DNA of 64,000 bases from Sphingobacteriaceae bacterium (GTDB lineage Bacteria; Bacteroidota; Bacteroidia; Sphingobacteriales; Sphingobacteriaceae): contig JAQSWM010000006.1 in NCBI GenBank assembly GCA_029266635.1, forward strand, positions 62,001-126,000, written 5' to 3'. The position numbers and the translations under genes were made by a program. The notes beneath the pieces are model-generated. The model saw nothing but the letters and a program-made list of their open reading frames with translations. It made no database searches and was not told the DNA's origin. Numbering within the stretch: position 1 is the first letter of the stretch; each line of letters begins with the position of its first letter. This document shows positions 55,743 through 63,929 of the stretch, piece after piece.

Positions 55743-56309
55743 ATGCTAACAGACAAATCGAACGAGCGGATTATTTTGGGAATTGACCCGGGCACAGCCA
55801 TAATGGGCTACGGACTGGTGAAGGAGGTGAAAAGCAAGCTTGAACTGATCAGCCTTGGTGTAGTAAAGCTTGATCACTTAGATGATCACCCCCTAAAGCT
55901 GCAGCGGATATTTGAAAAAACGGTGGCTTTGATCGATCAGTACAATCCGGATTGTCTGGCCATTGAAGCACCATTCTATGGCAAGAATATCCAGGTGATG
56001 TTGAAGCTCGGGAGAGCTCAGGGCGTAGCAATGGCGGCGGCGCTTTCGCGGAACATGCCGATCTTTGAATACGCTCCTCGGAAAATCAAGCAATCTATTA
56101 CTGGCAACGGAAACGCAGGCAAAGAGCAGGTAGCTGCAATGCTGCAAAACCTCATGAAATTTAACGAAACTCCGGAATTTCTGGATGCAACCGATGGCTT
56201 GGCGGTGGCGGTGTGCCATTCTTTTCAACGGATCAGCACGAGCGGAAAAAAGAGCTATTCAGGTTGGGAGGCTTTCGCGAAGGATAATGTGAAGAGGGTG
56301 GTAAAATAA
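55743..56309 (+). CDS. ruvC: Holliday junction resolvase RuvC
   Basis: The 188-aa endonuclease cuts Holliday junctions after RuvAB branch migration. Acidic site residues are D15 (ILGIDPGTAIMGYG), E75 (LAIEAPFYGKN), D148 and D151 (DATDGLAVAVCH). It is complete at both ends. The stop at 56307-56309 is directly adjacent to the stop of the convergent HIT gene. A run of pyrimidines and a poor -7 box precede the start. Confidence 0.95.
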   Translation: MLTDKSNERIILGIDPGTAIMGYGLVKEVKSKLELISLGVVKLDHLDDHPLKLQRIFEKTVALIDQYNPDCLAIEAPFYGKNIQVMLKLGRAQGVAMAAALSRNMPIFEYAPRKIKQSITGNGNAGKEQVAAMLQNLMKFNETPEFLDATDGLAVAVCHSFQRISTSGKKSYSGWEAFAKDNVKRVVK

Positions 56310-56702
56310 CTAAGGCAGCTCTTGCCTGATCTTCCTTGCCGTTTCCGCCAACTCTTCCTGCGAAGGATTCAATTTCTTCCTACTGAAATTAATATCATCC
56401 ATCTGGTTCAAAGGCACCAAATGCACATGCGCATGCGGCACTTCCAGCCCAATAACCGCCACTCCTACCCGCTTGCACGGAATTACTTTCTTCACAGCCC
56501 CGGCAACGATCTTGGCGAAAAGCATCAGCCCGGCGTAGGCCTCGTCCTCGATATCAAAAATATAGTCCTGTTCCTTTTTCGGAATCACCAGCACATGGCC
56601 TTCAACAAGCGGGTTGATGTCGAGGAAAGCAAGGTAATCAGCAGTTTCAGCAACTTTGTGGGCGGGGATTTCGCCAGAGATTATTTTTGAAAAGATAGTC
56701 AT
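56310..56702 (-). CDS. HIT-family (histidine triad) nucleotide hydrolase
   Basis: The 130-aa protein is a HINT-like histidine triad enzyme: IFSKIISGEIPAHKV start, NPLVEGHVLVIPKK, and PHAHVHLVPLN with H90, H92 and H94. H92 is the expected nucleophile. HINT enzymes cleave adenosine phosphoramidates. It follows greA by about 110 nt on the same strand; the interval holds repeat-like sequence. Confidence 0.93.
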   Translation of the reverse strand: MTIFSKIISGEIPAHKVAETADYLAFLDINPLVEGHVLVIPKKEQDYIFDIEDEAYAGLMLFAKIVAGAVKKVIPCKRVGVAVIGLEVPHAHVHLVPLNQMDDINFSRKKLNPSQEELAETARKIRQELP

Positions 56703-56720
56703 ATTAGTATCGTTTGGTCA

Positions 56721-56746
56721 CCCGTTCGCCGGATGGCGGAGAAGGG
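56721..56746. repeat. REP-like imperfect inverted repeat
   Basis: CCCGTTCGCC, a 4-nt GGAT centre and GGCGGAGAAGGG form an imperfect hairpin between greA and the HIT gene, without a T run. It looks like a dispersed intergenic element rather than a terminator. Confidence 0.35.
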
Positions 56747-56773
56747 TTTGTTAATCAGATATATTTCGCCAGG

Positions 56774-56805
56774 CTCAGCATGACGTACGAGAGCCTCAGC
56801 ATGAC
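56774..56805 (+). repeat. Tandem copies of CTCAGCATGAC, 21 nt apart
   Basis: CTCAGCATGAC occurs at 56774-56784 and again at 56795-56805, spaced by two helical turns, next to the hairpin at 56721-56746. The two features may be parts of one dispersed repeat. Confidence 0.35.
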
Positions 56806-56812
56806 TAGACTA

Positions 56813-57286
56813 CTACCTGGAAATCTCTAAAACTTCAAACTCCATTTTTCCGGCAGGAACCTCTATCTCAGCTTTCTCGCCCACAGATTTTCCAAGCAAA
56901 CCTTTCGCAATCGGCGACTTCACCGAAATTTTACCCGATTTTAAATCTGCCTCGCTTTCAGAAACCAATTGGTAGGTCATGGTTGCGCCATTCTTCACGT
57001 TCTTGATCTTTACTATAGAAAGAGCCAGGACTTTAGAGTTGTCCAGCTTTGATTCATCGATGATGCGGGCATTCGCAAGTGTGTCCTTGAGCTTTGCAAT
57101 CTTGGTTTCATGATGGCCCTGCGCTTCTTTTGCAGCATCGTACTCCGCGTTTTCAGAAAGGTCGCCCTTATCCCTTGCCTCAGCAATCGCCTTGGCTATA
57201 TTTGCCCTGCCTTCGGTTGTCAGGTAATGTAATTCTTCTTTTAATTTATCTAATCCTTCTTTGGTATAATAGGTGATCTCTGCCAT
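56813..57286 (-). CDS. greA: Transcription elongation factor GreA
   Basis: The 157-aa factor rescues stalled RNA polymerase by helping it cut back the nascent RNA. The N-terminal coiled coil includes DLSENAEYDAAKEAQG, whose acidic tip reaches the active site. The C-terminal FKBP-like domain ends with GKSVGEKAEIEVPAGKMEFEVLEI. Length is standard. It is preceded by a terminator of the upstream dehydrogenase gene. Confidence 0.96.
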   Translation of the reverse strand: MAEITYYTKEGLDKLKEELHYLTTEGRANIAKAIAEARDKGDLSENAEYDAAKEAQGHHETKIAKLKDTLANARIIDESKLDNSKVLALSIVKIKNVKNGATMTYQLVSESEADLKSGKISVKSPIAKGLLGKSVGEKAEIEVPAGKMEFEVLEISR

Positions 57287-57319
57287 ATCTCTAGTCTTTC
57301 AAACGCCATAAAAAACAAA

Positions 57320-57353
57320 CAAGACTACATAGGAATGGGCCTACATAGTCTTG
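57320..57353 (-). terminator. Rho-independent terminator of the hydroxyacid dehydrogenase gene
   Basis: On the minus strand CAAGACTA and TAGTCTTG pair (8 bp), then an internal loop, then 4 further pairs; a T-rich run (TTTGTTTTTT) follows. It separates the dehydrogenase from greA. Confidence 0.7.
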
Positions 57354-57385
57354 CTGTGGTGTACACGAAGGTAGTATTTTAGGTT

Positions 57386-58318
57386 TCAGATTTGCAAATT
57401 TTTTAATTTTTCAGCCAGCACTTCGCTGATTTTCCGGTAGGATTCAAAGGTCCATCCCGCCACGTGCGGGCTCAGCAAAACCTTTCCGTTTTCAATCAGA
57501 TAGTTAAACCAGGTTTGCTCTTTGAGCGATGGGAATTTCTCTACCTCAAGCACATCGAGCCCTGCGCCGAGGATTTTCCCTTGCTTGATGCCGTTCAGCA
57601 CAGCTTGTGTATTTACGATCTCCCCGCGGGCTGTGTTCAGGAAGAAAATGGGCTTTTTGAAGTGGAAGAAATACTCATCATTTACCATTTGGCGTGTCTC
57701 GGCTGTGAGCGGGATATGCAGGCTGAGGACATCGGCATGTTTAACAATTTCTTCCATGCTTGACTCCTTCGCATTTTCATCGCTGAAGCCTGTGTGATAT
57801 TTATCGTACGCAAGTACATTTGCTTCGAAGCCTTTCAACTTTCTGGCGACGCTCCTACCCGTATGACCGTAGCCGATAATTCCCACCGTTTTACCTTTCA
57901 GTTCAAAACCGCGGTTGCCTTCCCGGTTCCAAATACCATCACGAATTTCCAGATCGCTTTTGCGGAGGTTATTCATGAGCGATAAAAGCATCGCGATAGT
58001 ATGTTCTCCCACAGCATCGCGGTTGCCTTCTGAGGCAGTTATGCACGCAACGCCCCTCTCAGCTGCCAGTTTAACGTCTATATTATCCATCCCGGCACCG
58101 GCACGGGCAATGAACTTTAAGTTTGCAGACCTACGGATCAACTCTTCACCCACAAAGAACTTAGTGCGGACTGCGAGCCCGGTATATTCACCAATTATTC
58201 CAAGAACTTGCGGGTAAGATATTTCAGGACGGTCATCCACAACAAAGCCTAACTTTTCAGCCTCTAGCTTGAAAGCAGGATGAAGATCATCAACTATCAG
58301 TATTTTTTTATCCGCCAT
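57386..58318 (-). CDS. D-isomer 2-hydroxyacid dehydrogenase (phosphoglycerate dehydrogenase-like)
   Basis: The 310-aa NAD enzyme has the Rossmann motif VGIIGYGHTGRSVA, LSLHIPLTAET, FLNTARGEIVN with the catalytic Arg, and LSPHVAGWT with the catalytic His. The ARAGAGMDNID block early and the short length without an ACT domain resemble D-3-phosphoglycerate dehydrogenase of the short type. It may make serine precursors, but another 2-hydroxy acid is possible. It is followed by a terminator, so it is probably monocistronic, and it is divergent from the nucleotidyltransferase module. Confidence 0.88.
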   Translation of the reverse strand: MADKKILIVDDLHPAFKLEAEKLGFVVDDRPEISYPQVLGIIGEYTGLAVRTKFFVGEELIRRSANLKFIARAGAGMDNIDVKLAAERGVACITASEGNRDAVGEHTIAMLLSLMNNLRKSDLEIRDGIWNREGNRGFELKGKTVGIIGYGHTGRSVARKLKGFEANVLAYDKYHTGFSDENAKESSMEEIVKHADVLSLHIPLTAETRQMVNDEYFFHFKKPIFFLNTARGEIVNTQAVLNGIKQGKILGAGLDVLEVEKFPSLKEQTWFNYLIENGKVLLSPHVAGWTFESYRKISEVLAEKLKNLQI

Positions 58319-58326
58319 TCTTTAGG

Positions 58327-58334
58327 TAAATTTG
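58327..58334 (+). promoter_or_regulatory. -7 box (TAAATTTG) of the nucleotidyltransferase module
   Basis: A perfect TAnnTTTG is preceded by a T-rich stretch at the -33 distance. The ATG of the first gene is 27 nt downstream. Confidence 0.5.
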
Positions 58335-58361
58335 GATTGTTTCAAATATAGATAACCGCCC

Positions 58362-58547
58362 ATGGAAAAGGTTGTAAATATTATCCATCAATCTGATCAG
58401 GATTTAGCGGACATGCTTTTCTGGCTCGGCAAAACTCCGGCCGAGCGGCTTGCTGAAGTTACCCGGCTTCGGGTAAATTATTACACCTGGCGTGATAAGG
58501 TTTATCCCAAATCCATTGAAAAAGTCGTTTTCAAACGCCCTTTATGA
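58362..58547 (+). CDS. Small partner protein of a nucleotidyltransferase (61 aa)
   Basis: The 61-aa protein reads MEKVVNIIHQSDQDLADMLF, then TPAERLAEVTRLRVNYYTW and a short basic tail. The SPAERL-like helix is shared with other small proteins found immediately before nucleotidyltransferase-fold genes in Bacteroidetes, which suggests a partner or antitoxin. No HEPN, RHH or HTH fold is visible. Its stop overlaps the next ATG by 4 nt (ATGA). Confidence 0.65.
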   Translation: MEKVVNIIHQSDQDLADMLFWLGKTPAERLAEVTRLRVNYYTWRDKVYPKSIEKVVFKRPL

Positions 58548-59005
58548 TCTTTGAAAAAGACTTCATTGAGTTTATTGAACTCCTGAATCTTCACGCTGTT
58601 GAATATCTTATTGTCGGAGCTCACGCTTTATCCTTTCATGGTCGTCCTCGTCATACAGGCGATTTAGATATCTGGATCAAACCCAGCCTGGAGAATGCAG
58701 AGAAAATGATGGTGGTTTTGAGAGATTTTGGTTTTGGTTCTTTAAACCTCGTAAAAGAAGACTTTCTAAGAGACAACTATGTTACTCAGTTAGGTTATCC
58801 TCCTTTGCGGATTGACATCTTGAATGCTATCTCGGGCGTTTCGTTCAATGAGGCATTTAGTAATTGCTTAACCGCTGATGTGGATGAGCTGAGGGTAAAT
58901 TACATCGGTTTGGACGATCTGATCAAGAACAAGATCTCTACAGGACGAAAAATTGATTTAGCTGACGTAGAAAGCCTTGAAAAACTCAAAAAGAAAAAGG
59001 ATTAA
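58544..59005 (+). CDS. Minimal nucleotidyltransferase-fold protein (DUF6036/AbiEii-like)
   Basis: The 153-aa protein has YLIVGAHALSFHGRPRHTGDLDIWI with metal-binding D40 and D42, and the third acid D91 in PPLRIDIL, all intact. This set is that of DNA polymerase-beta-like nucleotidyltransferases used by toxin-antitoxin and AbiE-type systems, which can add nucleotides to tRNA or to a partner protein. It forms a two-gene unit with the 61-aa gene. Its end overlaps rsmA by 4 nt. Its substrate is unknown. Confidence 0.8.
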   Translation: MIFEKDFIEFIELLNLHAVEYLIVGAHALSFHGRPRHTGDLDIWIKPSLENAEKMMVVLRDFGFGSLNLVKEDFLRDNYVTQLGYPPLRIDILNAISGVSFNEAFSNCLTADVDELRVNYIGLDDLIKNKISTGRKIDLADVESLEKLKKKKD

Positions 59006-59781
59006 CGGGTTCTCTCAATAACATTCGTCAACCTCACAAAATCCTCCACAGTAAGCCTTTCAGCCCGCAAGTCCAGCATCGGCTCTGCCACCATAGCTTC
59101 TTTATTTATCAATGACGATAATGCATTCCGTAATGTTTTTCTACGTTGATTAAAGCCCGCTTTTACCACTTGCCAGAATAATTTTTCATCGCAGTCCAAT
59201 TTCTCGGTTTCATTTCGCGTCAGCCTGATTACCGCTGAGAGCACCTTTGGCGGGGGATTAAAAACTCCTGCCTTAACAGTAAACAGGTATTCCACCTTAT
59301 AATATGCCTGCAAAAAGACACTCAGAATACCATATTCCTTACTGCCAGCTTTCGTGGTGCAGCGCTCTGCCACCTCCTTCTGGAACATCCCGACAACCTC
59401 AACAACTTTATCCCGATTTTCAAGAACCTTGAATAAGATCTGAGATGAAATATTGTATGGAAAGTTGCCAATGATGCCCAGCTTAGCTGGAAAAACATCC
59501 TTGAAATTTAGCGCAAGAAAGTCGCCGTTAATCAATCTGTCGCCGACTTCAGGATATTTCTTCTTGAGGAATTGGAACGACTCAGTATCAATATCGATCA
59601 TGAAAACTTCCAGCCCTTTTTTCTGCAAAAGGAAGTCGGAAAGAATTCCCATACCCGGGCCCACTTCAAGCACCTGACTGTATTTATCAGTTTGCTGTAA
59701 GCTGTTTACCGTTTTTTCGGCGATATTTTTATCCGTCAGGAAGTGCTGCCCCAGATGTTTTTTTGCCCGTACTAAGCTCAT
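59002..59781 (-). CDS. rsmA: 16S rRNA dimethyladenosine transferase
   Basis: The 259-aa enzyme dimethylates two adjacent adenines near the 3' end of 16S rRNA, using SAM. KKHLGQHFLTDKNIA, VLEVGPGMGILSDFLL (motif I) and IGNFPYNISSQIL (motif IV) are intact. It starts at ATG 59781 and is convergent with the nucleotidyltransferase gene. The next gene, pdxA, is divergent. Confidence 0.96.
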   Translation of the reverse strand: MSLVRAKKHLGQHFLTDKNIAEKTVNSLQQTDKYSQVLEVGPGMGILSDFLLQKKGLEVFMIDIDTESFQFLKKKYPEVGDRLINGDFLALNFKDVFPAKLGIIGNFPYNISSQILFKVLENRDKVVEVVGMFQKEVAERCTTKAGSKEYGILSVFLQAYYKVEYLFTVKAGVFNPPPKVLSAVIRLTRNETEKLDCDEKLFWQVVKAGFNQRRKTLRNALSSLINKEAMVAEPMLDLRAERLTVEDFVRLTNVIERTR

Positions 59782-59900
59782 GGCGTAAAGGTATATGGTA
59801 AAGTTGAAAGCAGAAAGCTGAAAGAGGCGGACGCCAGCGCCTTAGCTCACAAATGAAATTTTACTTATTTTGCAAGCCTCACTTATCGGGCAGGTACATT

Positions 59901-60959
59901 ATGAGCGAAAAATTAAAGATCGGGATTTCAATTGGCGATGTAAACGGAATCGGGCTGGAGGTAATCATAAAGGCTTTGTCTGATAGTCGCTTGCTTGAAT
60001 ATTGCACCCCGATTGTGTACGGGCACACCAAAGTTGCGTCCTTCCATCGCAAGAGCCTGAACATGCACGACTTTAATTTCAATGTGATCAATCACCCATC
60101 ACAGGCTCATCATAAACGCCCAAATATGATCAACTGCTGGGAAGAAGATGTGAAGATTGAGCTGGGGCAAACAACGGAGATCGGTGGAAAATACGCTTTT
60201 ATCTCACTTGAAAGGGCCGTCAACGATTTGATTGCCGGAGATACCGATGCGCTGGTTACCGCTCCCATCAACAAACATAACATCCAAAGCGAAAACTTCA
60301 GCTTTCCGGGACACACCGAATACATCCAGGCGAAGACCAACTCAGCAGATTCTCTGATGTTTTTGATAAGCGATGAGCTGAAGGTTGGCGTAGTAACCGG
60401 GCATATTCCGGTCCATCAAGTGCCGCAAACCATCACCAAAGAAGCGATCATCTCCAAACTGGTTTTGATGAATAAAAGCCTGAAAACAGACTTCTGGATT
60501 CAGAAACCTAAAATCGCTGTATTAGGGCTAAACCCGCACTCCGGCGACAATGGGCTTATCGGCAACGAAGAATTAGAAACAATCATTCCCGCAGTCCACG
60601 AAGCCAACGAGCATCACGGCACCTTCGCTTTCGGTCCGTATGCTGCCGATGGTTTTTTCGCAACCGATTCTTACCAGCAATTTGACGCAGTACTCGCCAT
60701 GTACCATGACCAGGGCTTAATTCCTTTCAAGCACATCGCATTCCACAATGGAGTAAACTATACGGCTGGGCTTCCGGTTGTGCGCACTTCGCCCGACCAC
60801 GGCACGGGCTACGACATTGCCGGGCAAAATCTCGCATCCGAGACATCTTTCAGAGAAGCCATTTTTGCAGCAATAAATATTGTCGAGCGGAGGCGGGAAA
60901 CATCAGAGCTAACGTCGAACCCTTTAAAAATCAGCAAGTTTTCGAGAGATAGAGACTAA
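59901..60959 (+). CDS. pdxA: 4-hydroxythreonine-4-phosphate dehydrogenase
   Basis: The 352-aa enzyme makes an intermediate of vitamin B6 (pyridoxal phosphate) synthesis. KIGISIGDVNGIGLEVI start, FPGHTEYIQ, GLNPHSGDNGLIGNEE and MYHDQGLIPFKH carry the metal-binding histidines. I start at 59901 (MSEKLKIG), because the upstream 16 residues of the longer frame overlap a TTATTTTG promoter-like box at 59865-59872. It is followed by one or two terminators. Confidence 0.93.
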   Translation: MSEKLKIGISIGDVNGIGLEVIIKALSDSRLLEYCTPIVYGHTKVASFHRKSLNMHDFNFNVINHPSQAHHKRPNMINCWEEDVKIELGQTTEIGGKYAFISLERAVNDLIAGDTDALVTAPINKHNIQSENFSFPGHTEYIQAKTNSADSLMFLISDELKVGVVTGHIPVHQVPQTITKEAIISKLVLMNKSLKTDFWIQKPKIAVLGLNPHSGDNGLIGNEELETIIPAVHEANEHHGTFAFGPYAADGFFATDSYQQFDAVLAMYHDQGLIPFKHIAFHNGVNYTAGLPVVRTSPDHGTGYDIAGQNLASETSFREAIFAAINIVERRRETSELTSNPLKISKFSRDRD

Positions 60960-61008
60960 TCCGTGGTAAAATATTGCTAAGCTTGGCGCTTACAACAATA
61001 CCCGTACA

Positions 61009-61030
61009 TTGGATTACCTAATCCAATTTT
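61009..61030 (+). terminator. AT-rich hairpin with T run after pdxA
   Basis: TTGGATTA and TAATCCAA pair perfectly over 8 bp with only CC between, followed by TTTT. The loop is too tight for the innermost pairs, so a 6-7 bp stem is realistic. It may be a first, weaker terminator. Confidence 0.45.
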
Positions 61031-61044
61031 GTGAAGCTCACTGG

Positions 61045-61069
61045 AGGGTGTGAAATGTTCCACCCTTTT
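61045..61069 (+). terminator. Probable rho-independent terminator after pdxA
   Basis: AGGGTG and CACCCT pair around a 10-nt loop and lead into TTTT. It is 34 nt before the promoter of the yceD-rpmF cluster. Confidence 0.6.
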
Positions 61070-61102
61070 CAAAAAAACTTTTCCCACATCCCAAATTAAC
61101 CT

Positions 61103-61110
61103 TATCTTTG
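61103..61110 (+). promoter_or_regulatory. -7 box (TATCTTTG) of the yceD-rpmF-plsX-fabH operon
   Basis: A perfect TAnnTTTG lies 19 nt before the TTG start of the first gene. A TTTT-rich stretch sits at about -33. It follows the pdxA terminator, which fits an operon head. Confidence 0.6.
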
Positions 61111-61129
61111 CAGGCTTAATTGTCGTGCT

Positions 61130-61663
61130 TTGAAATCGTTACAGCAATATCGTATCCCGTTTGTTGGGTTAAAACCCGGTAAACATCAGTTTGATTTTGA
61201 GATCGATGAGCGGTTTTTTAACGAGTTTGAATACTCGCTCGTTAAAACCGGCAAGCTTCAGGTTAAACTTGAACTCGATAAGCAGGAGACCATGCTGATA
61301 CTTGATTTCGATATCAGGGGTGACATTTTTCTAAATTGCGATGTTTGCCTTGCTGACTTTCCTTCTCCAATAGAAGTAGTAGAACGGCAGATTGCAAAGT
61401 TTGGCGACGAAGACATTGAAGAGGATACGGAGGAGATAATCGTATTAGCCCGAAACGAACATGAAATTGATGTTTCGGTTTTAATTTACGAATACATCAA
61501 CCTGGCGGTTCCTTTTATAAACCGTTGCGAAGACGAAGGAAATACACAGTGGTGCGATAAAGCAATGATAGCCAAGCTTGAAGAGCTCTCATCGCCAAAA
61601 GAAGAAGAAACGAATGATGTTGACCCGCGTTGGGAGGCATTAAAGAAGATAAATAAACAATAA
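61130..61663 (+). CDS. YceD (DUF177) family protein
   Basis: The 177-aa acidic protein precedes rpmF, as in most bacteria, and is linked to 23S rRNA/ribosome assembly or control of the fatty-acid genes. Visible family blocks are LQQYRIPFVGLKPGKHQFDFEID early, the pair of cysteines in NCDVCLADF near residue 68, and the C-terminal EDPRWEALKKI-like VDPRWEALKKI. The start is TTG; no ATG upstream fits the family start. It begins 19 nt after the -7 box and ends 12 nt before rpmF. Confidence 0.88.
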   Translation: MKSLQQYRIPFVGLKPGKHQFDFEIDERFFNEFEYSLVKTGKLQVKLELDKQETMLILDFDIRGDIFLNCDVCLADFPSPIEVVERQIAKFGDEDIEEDTEEIIVLARNEHEIDVSVLIYEYINLAVPFINRCEDEGNTQWCDKAMIAKLEELSSPKEEETNDVDPRWEALKKINKQ

Positions 61664-61675
61664 AAACGGAAAGAA

Positions 61676-61867
61676 ATGGCACATCCAAAACGGAAAATAT
61701 CCAAATCAAGAAGAGATAAGAGACGTACTCATTACAAAGCAGAAGCTCCTGGTTTGACAACTTGCCAAACTACAGGCGCAATCCATTTACCACACCGTGC
61801 ATACAATGTTGACGGCAACTTGTACTACAACGGAAAAGTCCTTATTGAAAATACACAGATAGCCTAA
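61676..61867 (+). CDS. rpmF: 50S ribosomal protein L32
   Basis: The 63-aa protein opens [20 protein letters not shown], typical for L32. A single cysteine in [15 protein letters not shown] replaces the four-cysteine zinc form, so it is the zinc-free type. It is between yceD and plsX in the conserved order, 14 nt from plsX. Confidence 0.97.
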   Translation: MAHPKRKISKSRRDKRRTHYKAEAPGLTTCQTTGAIHLPHRAYNVDGNLYYNGKVLIENTQIA

Positions 61868-61881
61868 GCTAATTTTCTTAA

Positions 61882-62820
61882 ATGAAGATAGGCTTAGATA
61901 TAATGGGCGGAGATTATGCTCCCAAAGCAACAGTTTTGGGAGCAATTGCAGCCTACCAATCTTTGGCGCCCGGACAAGAAATTGTCCTGATAGGCGATAA
62001 AGAAAAAGCCCTTCCCTTTTTTCAAGATCCGGGATTTAATCCCGATCTGTTCAAATTCATCCATACTACAGAAAGTATCGGCATGGGCGAACACGGCACA
62101 AAAGCCGTTGTTCAAAAGCCAAATTCCAGTATCAGTATTGGTTTTAAAATGCTAAAAGATGCAGAGCTTGACTCTTTTGCATCGGCAGGCAACACAGGCG
62201 CAATGCTTGTGGGAGCCATGTTTAGCGTTAAAACCGTTCCCGGAGTTATCCGCCCCGCAATTGCTACTAATGTCCCCAAGATCAAAAGTGGCTTTGGCAT
62301 TATGCTGGACGTGGGCGCAAACGCCGATTGTAAACCTGATGTGTTATTGCAATTCGGAGTTTTAGGCAGCCTTTACGCCGAGCATATCTATGGTATGCAA
62401 AAGCCTAAAGTTGGCTTGATGAATATTGGCGAAGAAGAGGAAAAAGGCAACATGCTTACCCAATCTACATATCCGTTGATGAAGGACACCTCGCTCTTCA
62501 ATTTTATCGGAAACATTGAAGGCCGCGACCTGTTCAACGATAAAGCCGATGTAATTGTATGCGATGGCTTTACAGGAAATGTAGTGTTGAAATTAGCCGA
62601 AACTTTCTACATACTCACACTTAAAAAAGGATTCAAAGACGAGTTTTTTGACCGGTTCAATTATGAACAATATGGTGGCAGTCCAATTCTTGGCGTTAAT
62701 GCACCGGTTATTATCGGCCATGGTATTTCCAGCCCCGAAGCCATCAAAAACATGCTCCTTTTATCCCGAACAATGATCGAAGCAAAGCTGATCGACAAGA
62801 TCAAGTCTGCGTTTAGATAA
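61882..62820 (+). CDS. plsX: Phosphate acyltransferase PlsX
   Basis: The 312-aa enzyme makes acyl-phosphate from acyl-ACP for phospholipid synthesis. [51 protein letters not shown], and [15 protein letters not shown] are intact. It is 14 nt after rpmF and 14 nt before fabH, so it is cotranscribed with both. Confidence 0.97.
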   Translation: MKIGLDIMGGDYAPKATVLGAIAAYQSLAPGQEIVLIGDKEKALPFFQDPGFNPDLFKFIHTTESIGMGEHGTKAVVQKPNSSISIGFKMLKDAELDSFASAGNTGAMLVGAMFSVKTVPGVIRPAIATNVPKIKSGFGIMLDVGANADCKPDVLLQFGVLGSLYAEHIYGMQKPKVGLMNIGEEEEKGNMLTQSTYPLMKDTSLFNFIGNIEGRDLFNDKADVIVCDGFTGNVVLKLAETFYILTLKKGFKDEFFDRFNYEQYGGSPILGVNAPVIIGHGISSPEAIKNMLLLSRTMIEAKLIDKIKSAFR

Positions 62821-62834
62821 TTATCAGCAACAGA

Positions 62835-63824
62835 ATGCAAAAAGTACACGCTGCAATTACAGCTGTTAACGGTTACGCACCTGAATATATCCTTACCAAC
62901 CATGAACTCGAAACCATGGTTGATACCAACGATGAGTGGATTACCTCACGCACCGGCATTAAGGAACGCAGGATACAAAAAGGCGAAGGCTTGGGTACAT
63001 CAGATATGGCCGTCCACGCCGTAAATGGCTTGTTAACCAAACGAGGCATCACCGCCGAAGAAATAGATCTTATCATTTTCTGCACCATCACTCCCGATAT
63101 GCCTTTTCCGGCAACAGCCAATGTACTTGCCGACAAAATAGGTGCTAAAAACGCCTGGGGATTTGACCTGGAAGCTGCCTGCTCTGGTTTTATTTTTGGA
63201 TTAACAACTGGCGCACAGTTTATTGAGACCGGTAAACATAAAAAGGTTTTGGTTGTGGGCGGCGATAAAATGTCGTCAATCATTAACTACGAAGATCGAA
63301 CTACCTGTATTATTTTTGGCGATGGCTGCGGCGCAGTCCTCCTTGAGCCGAACACAGAAGGTTTAGGCGTGATAGATTCCATCTTGAGAAGCGATGGCTC
63401 GGGCCGGGACCTGCTAAATCAAAAAGCCGGCGGCTCGTTGAAGCCCGCTTCGCACGAAACCGTAGATGCAAAAGAACATTATGCCTATCAGGAAGGCCAG
63501 CAAGTTTTCAAGTTTGCCGTAACTAACATGGCTGATGTTGCTGCTGAAATTATGGAGCGCAATAACCTAACTGCGGAGGAGGTGGATTGGCTTGTTCCGC
63601 ATCAGGCAAATAAACGAATAATAGACGCCACAGCTAACCGTTGCGGAGTAACATCCGATAAGGTGATGATCAATATAGATCGCTACGGAAATACAACTAA
63701 TGGAACCGTTCCGCTTTGCTTATGGGAATGGGAGAAGAGGTTAAAGAAAGGCGACGACCTAATCCTTGCTGCTTTTGGCGGCGGTTTTACCTGGGGATCT
63801 GTGTACCTGAAGTGGGCGTATTAA
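62835..63824 (+). CDS. fabH: 3-oxoacyl-ACP synthase III
   Basis: The 329-aa enzyme starts fatty-acid synthesis by joining acetyl-CoA and malonyl-ACP. The catalytic triad is C116 ([11 protein letters not shown]), H256 (VPHQANKRI) and N286 ([14 protein letters not shown]). Many Bacteroidetes carry several fabH genes and use different starters (branched chains); substrate range cannot be read here. It belongs to the plsX operon. Confidence 0.97.
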   Translation: MQKVHAAITAVNGYAPEYILTNHELETMVDTNDEWITSRTGIKERRIQKGEGLGTSDMAVHAVNGLLTKRGITAEEIDLIIFCTITPDMPFPATANVLADKIGAKNAWGFDLEAACSGFIFGLTTGAQFIETGKHKKVLVVGGDKMSSIINYEDRTTCIIFGDGCGAVLLEPNTEGLGVIDSILRSDGSGRDLLNQKAGGSLKPASHETVDAKEHYAYQEGQQVFKFAVTNMADVAAEIMERNNLTAEEVDWLVPHQANKRIIDATANRCGVTSDKVMINIDRYGNTTNGTVPLCLWEWEKRLKKGDDLILAAFGGGFTWGSVYLKWAY

Positions 63825-63870
63825 AATAACATCAATCGTAATTTTAAAAACCTTGCTGTTTTTGAAATTA

Positions 63871-63878
63871 TATTTTTG
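63871..63878 (+). promoter_or_regulatory. -7 box (TATTTTTG) before accB
   Basis: A perfect TAnnTTTG with a small hairpin (CCGAAG/CTTCGG) just after it lies 51 nt before the accB ATG. It may let accB be made separately from the upstream operon. Confidence 0.4.
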
Positions 63879-63929
63879 ACTTTTGTCCGAAGTGCTCCTT
63901 CGGGATTGGATTAAATAAATACCAACAAA

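Noticed and set aside
63885-63905. Hairpin CCGAAG/CTTCGG before accB as terminator
   Set aside because: No T run follows; it could equally be part of the accB leader.
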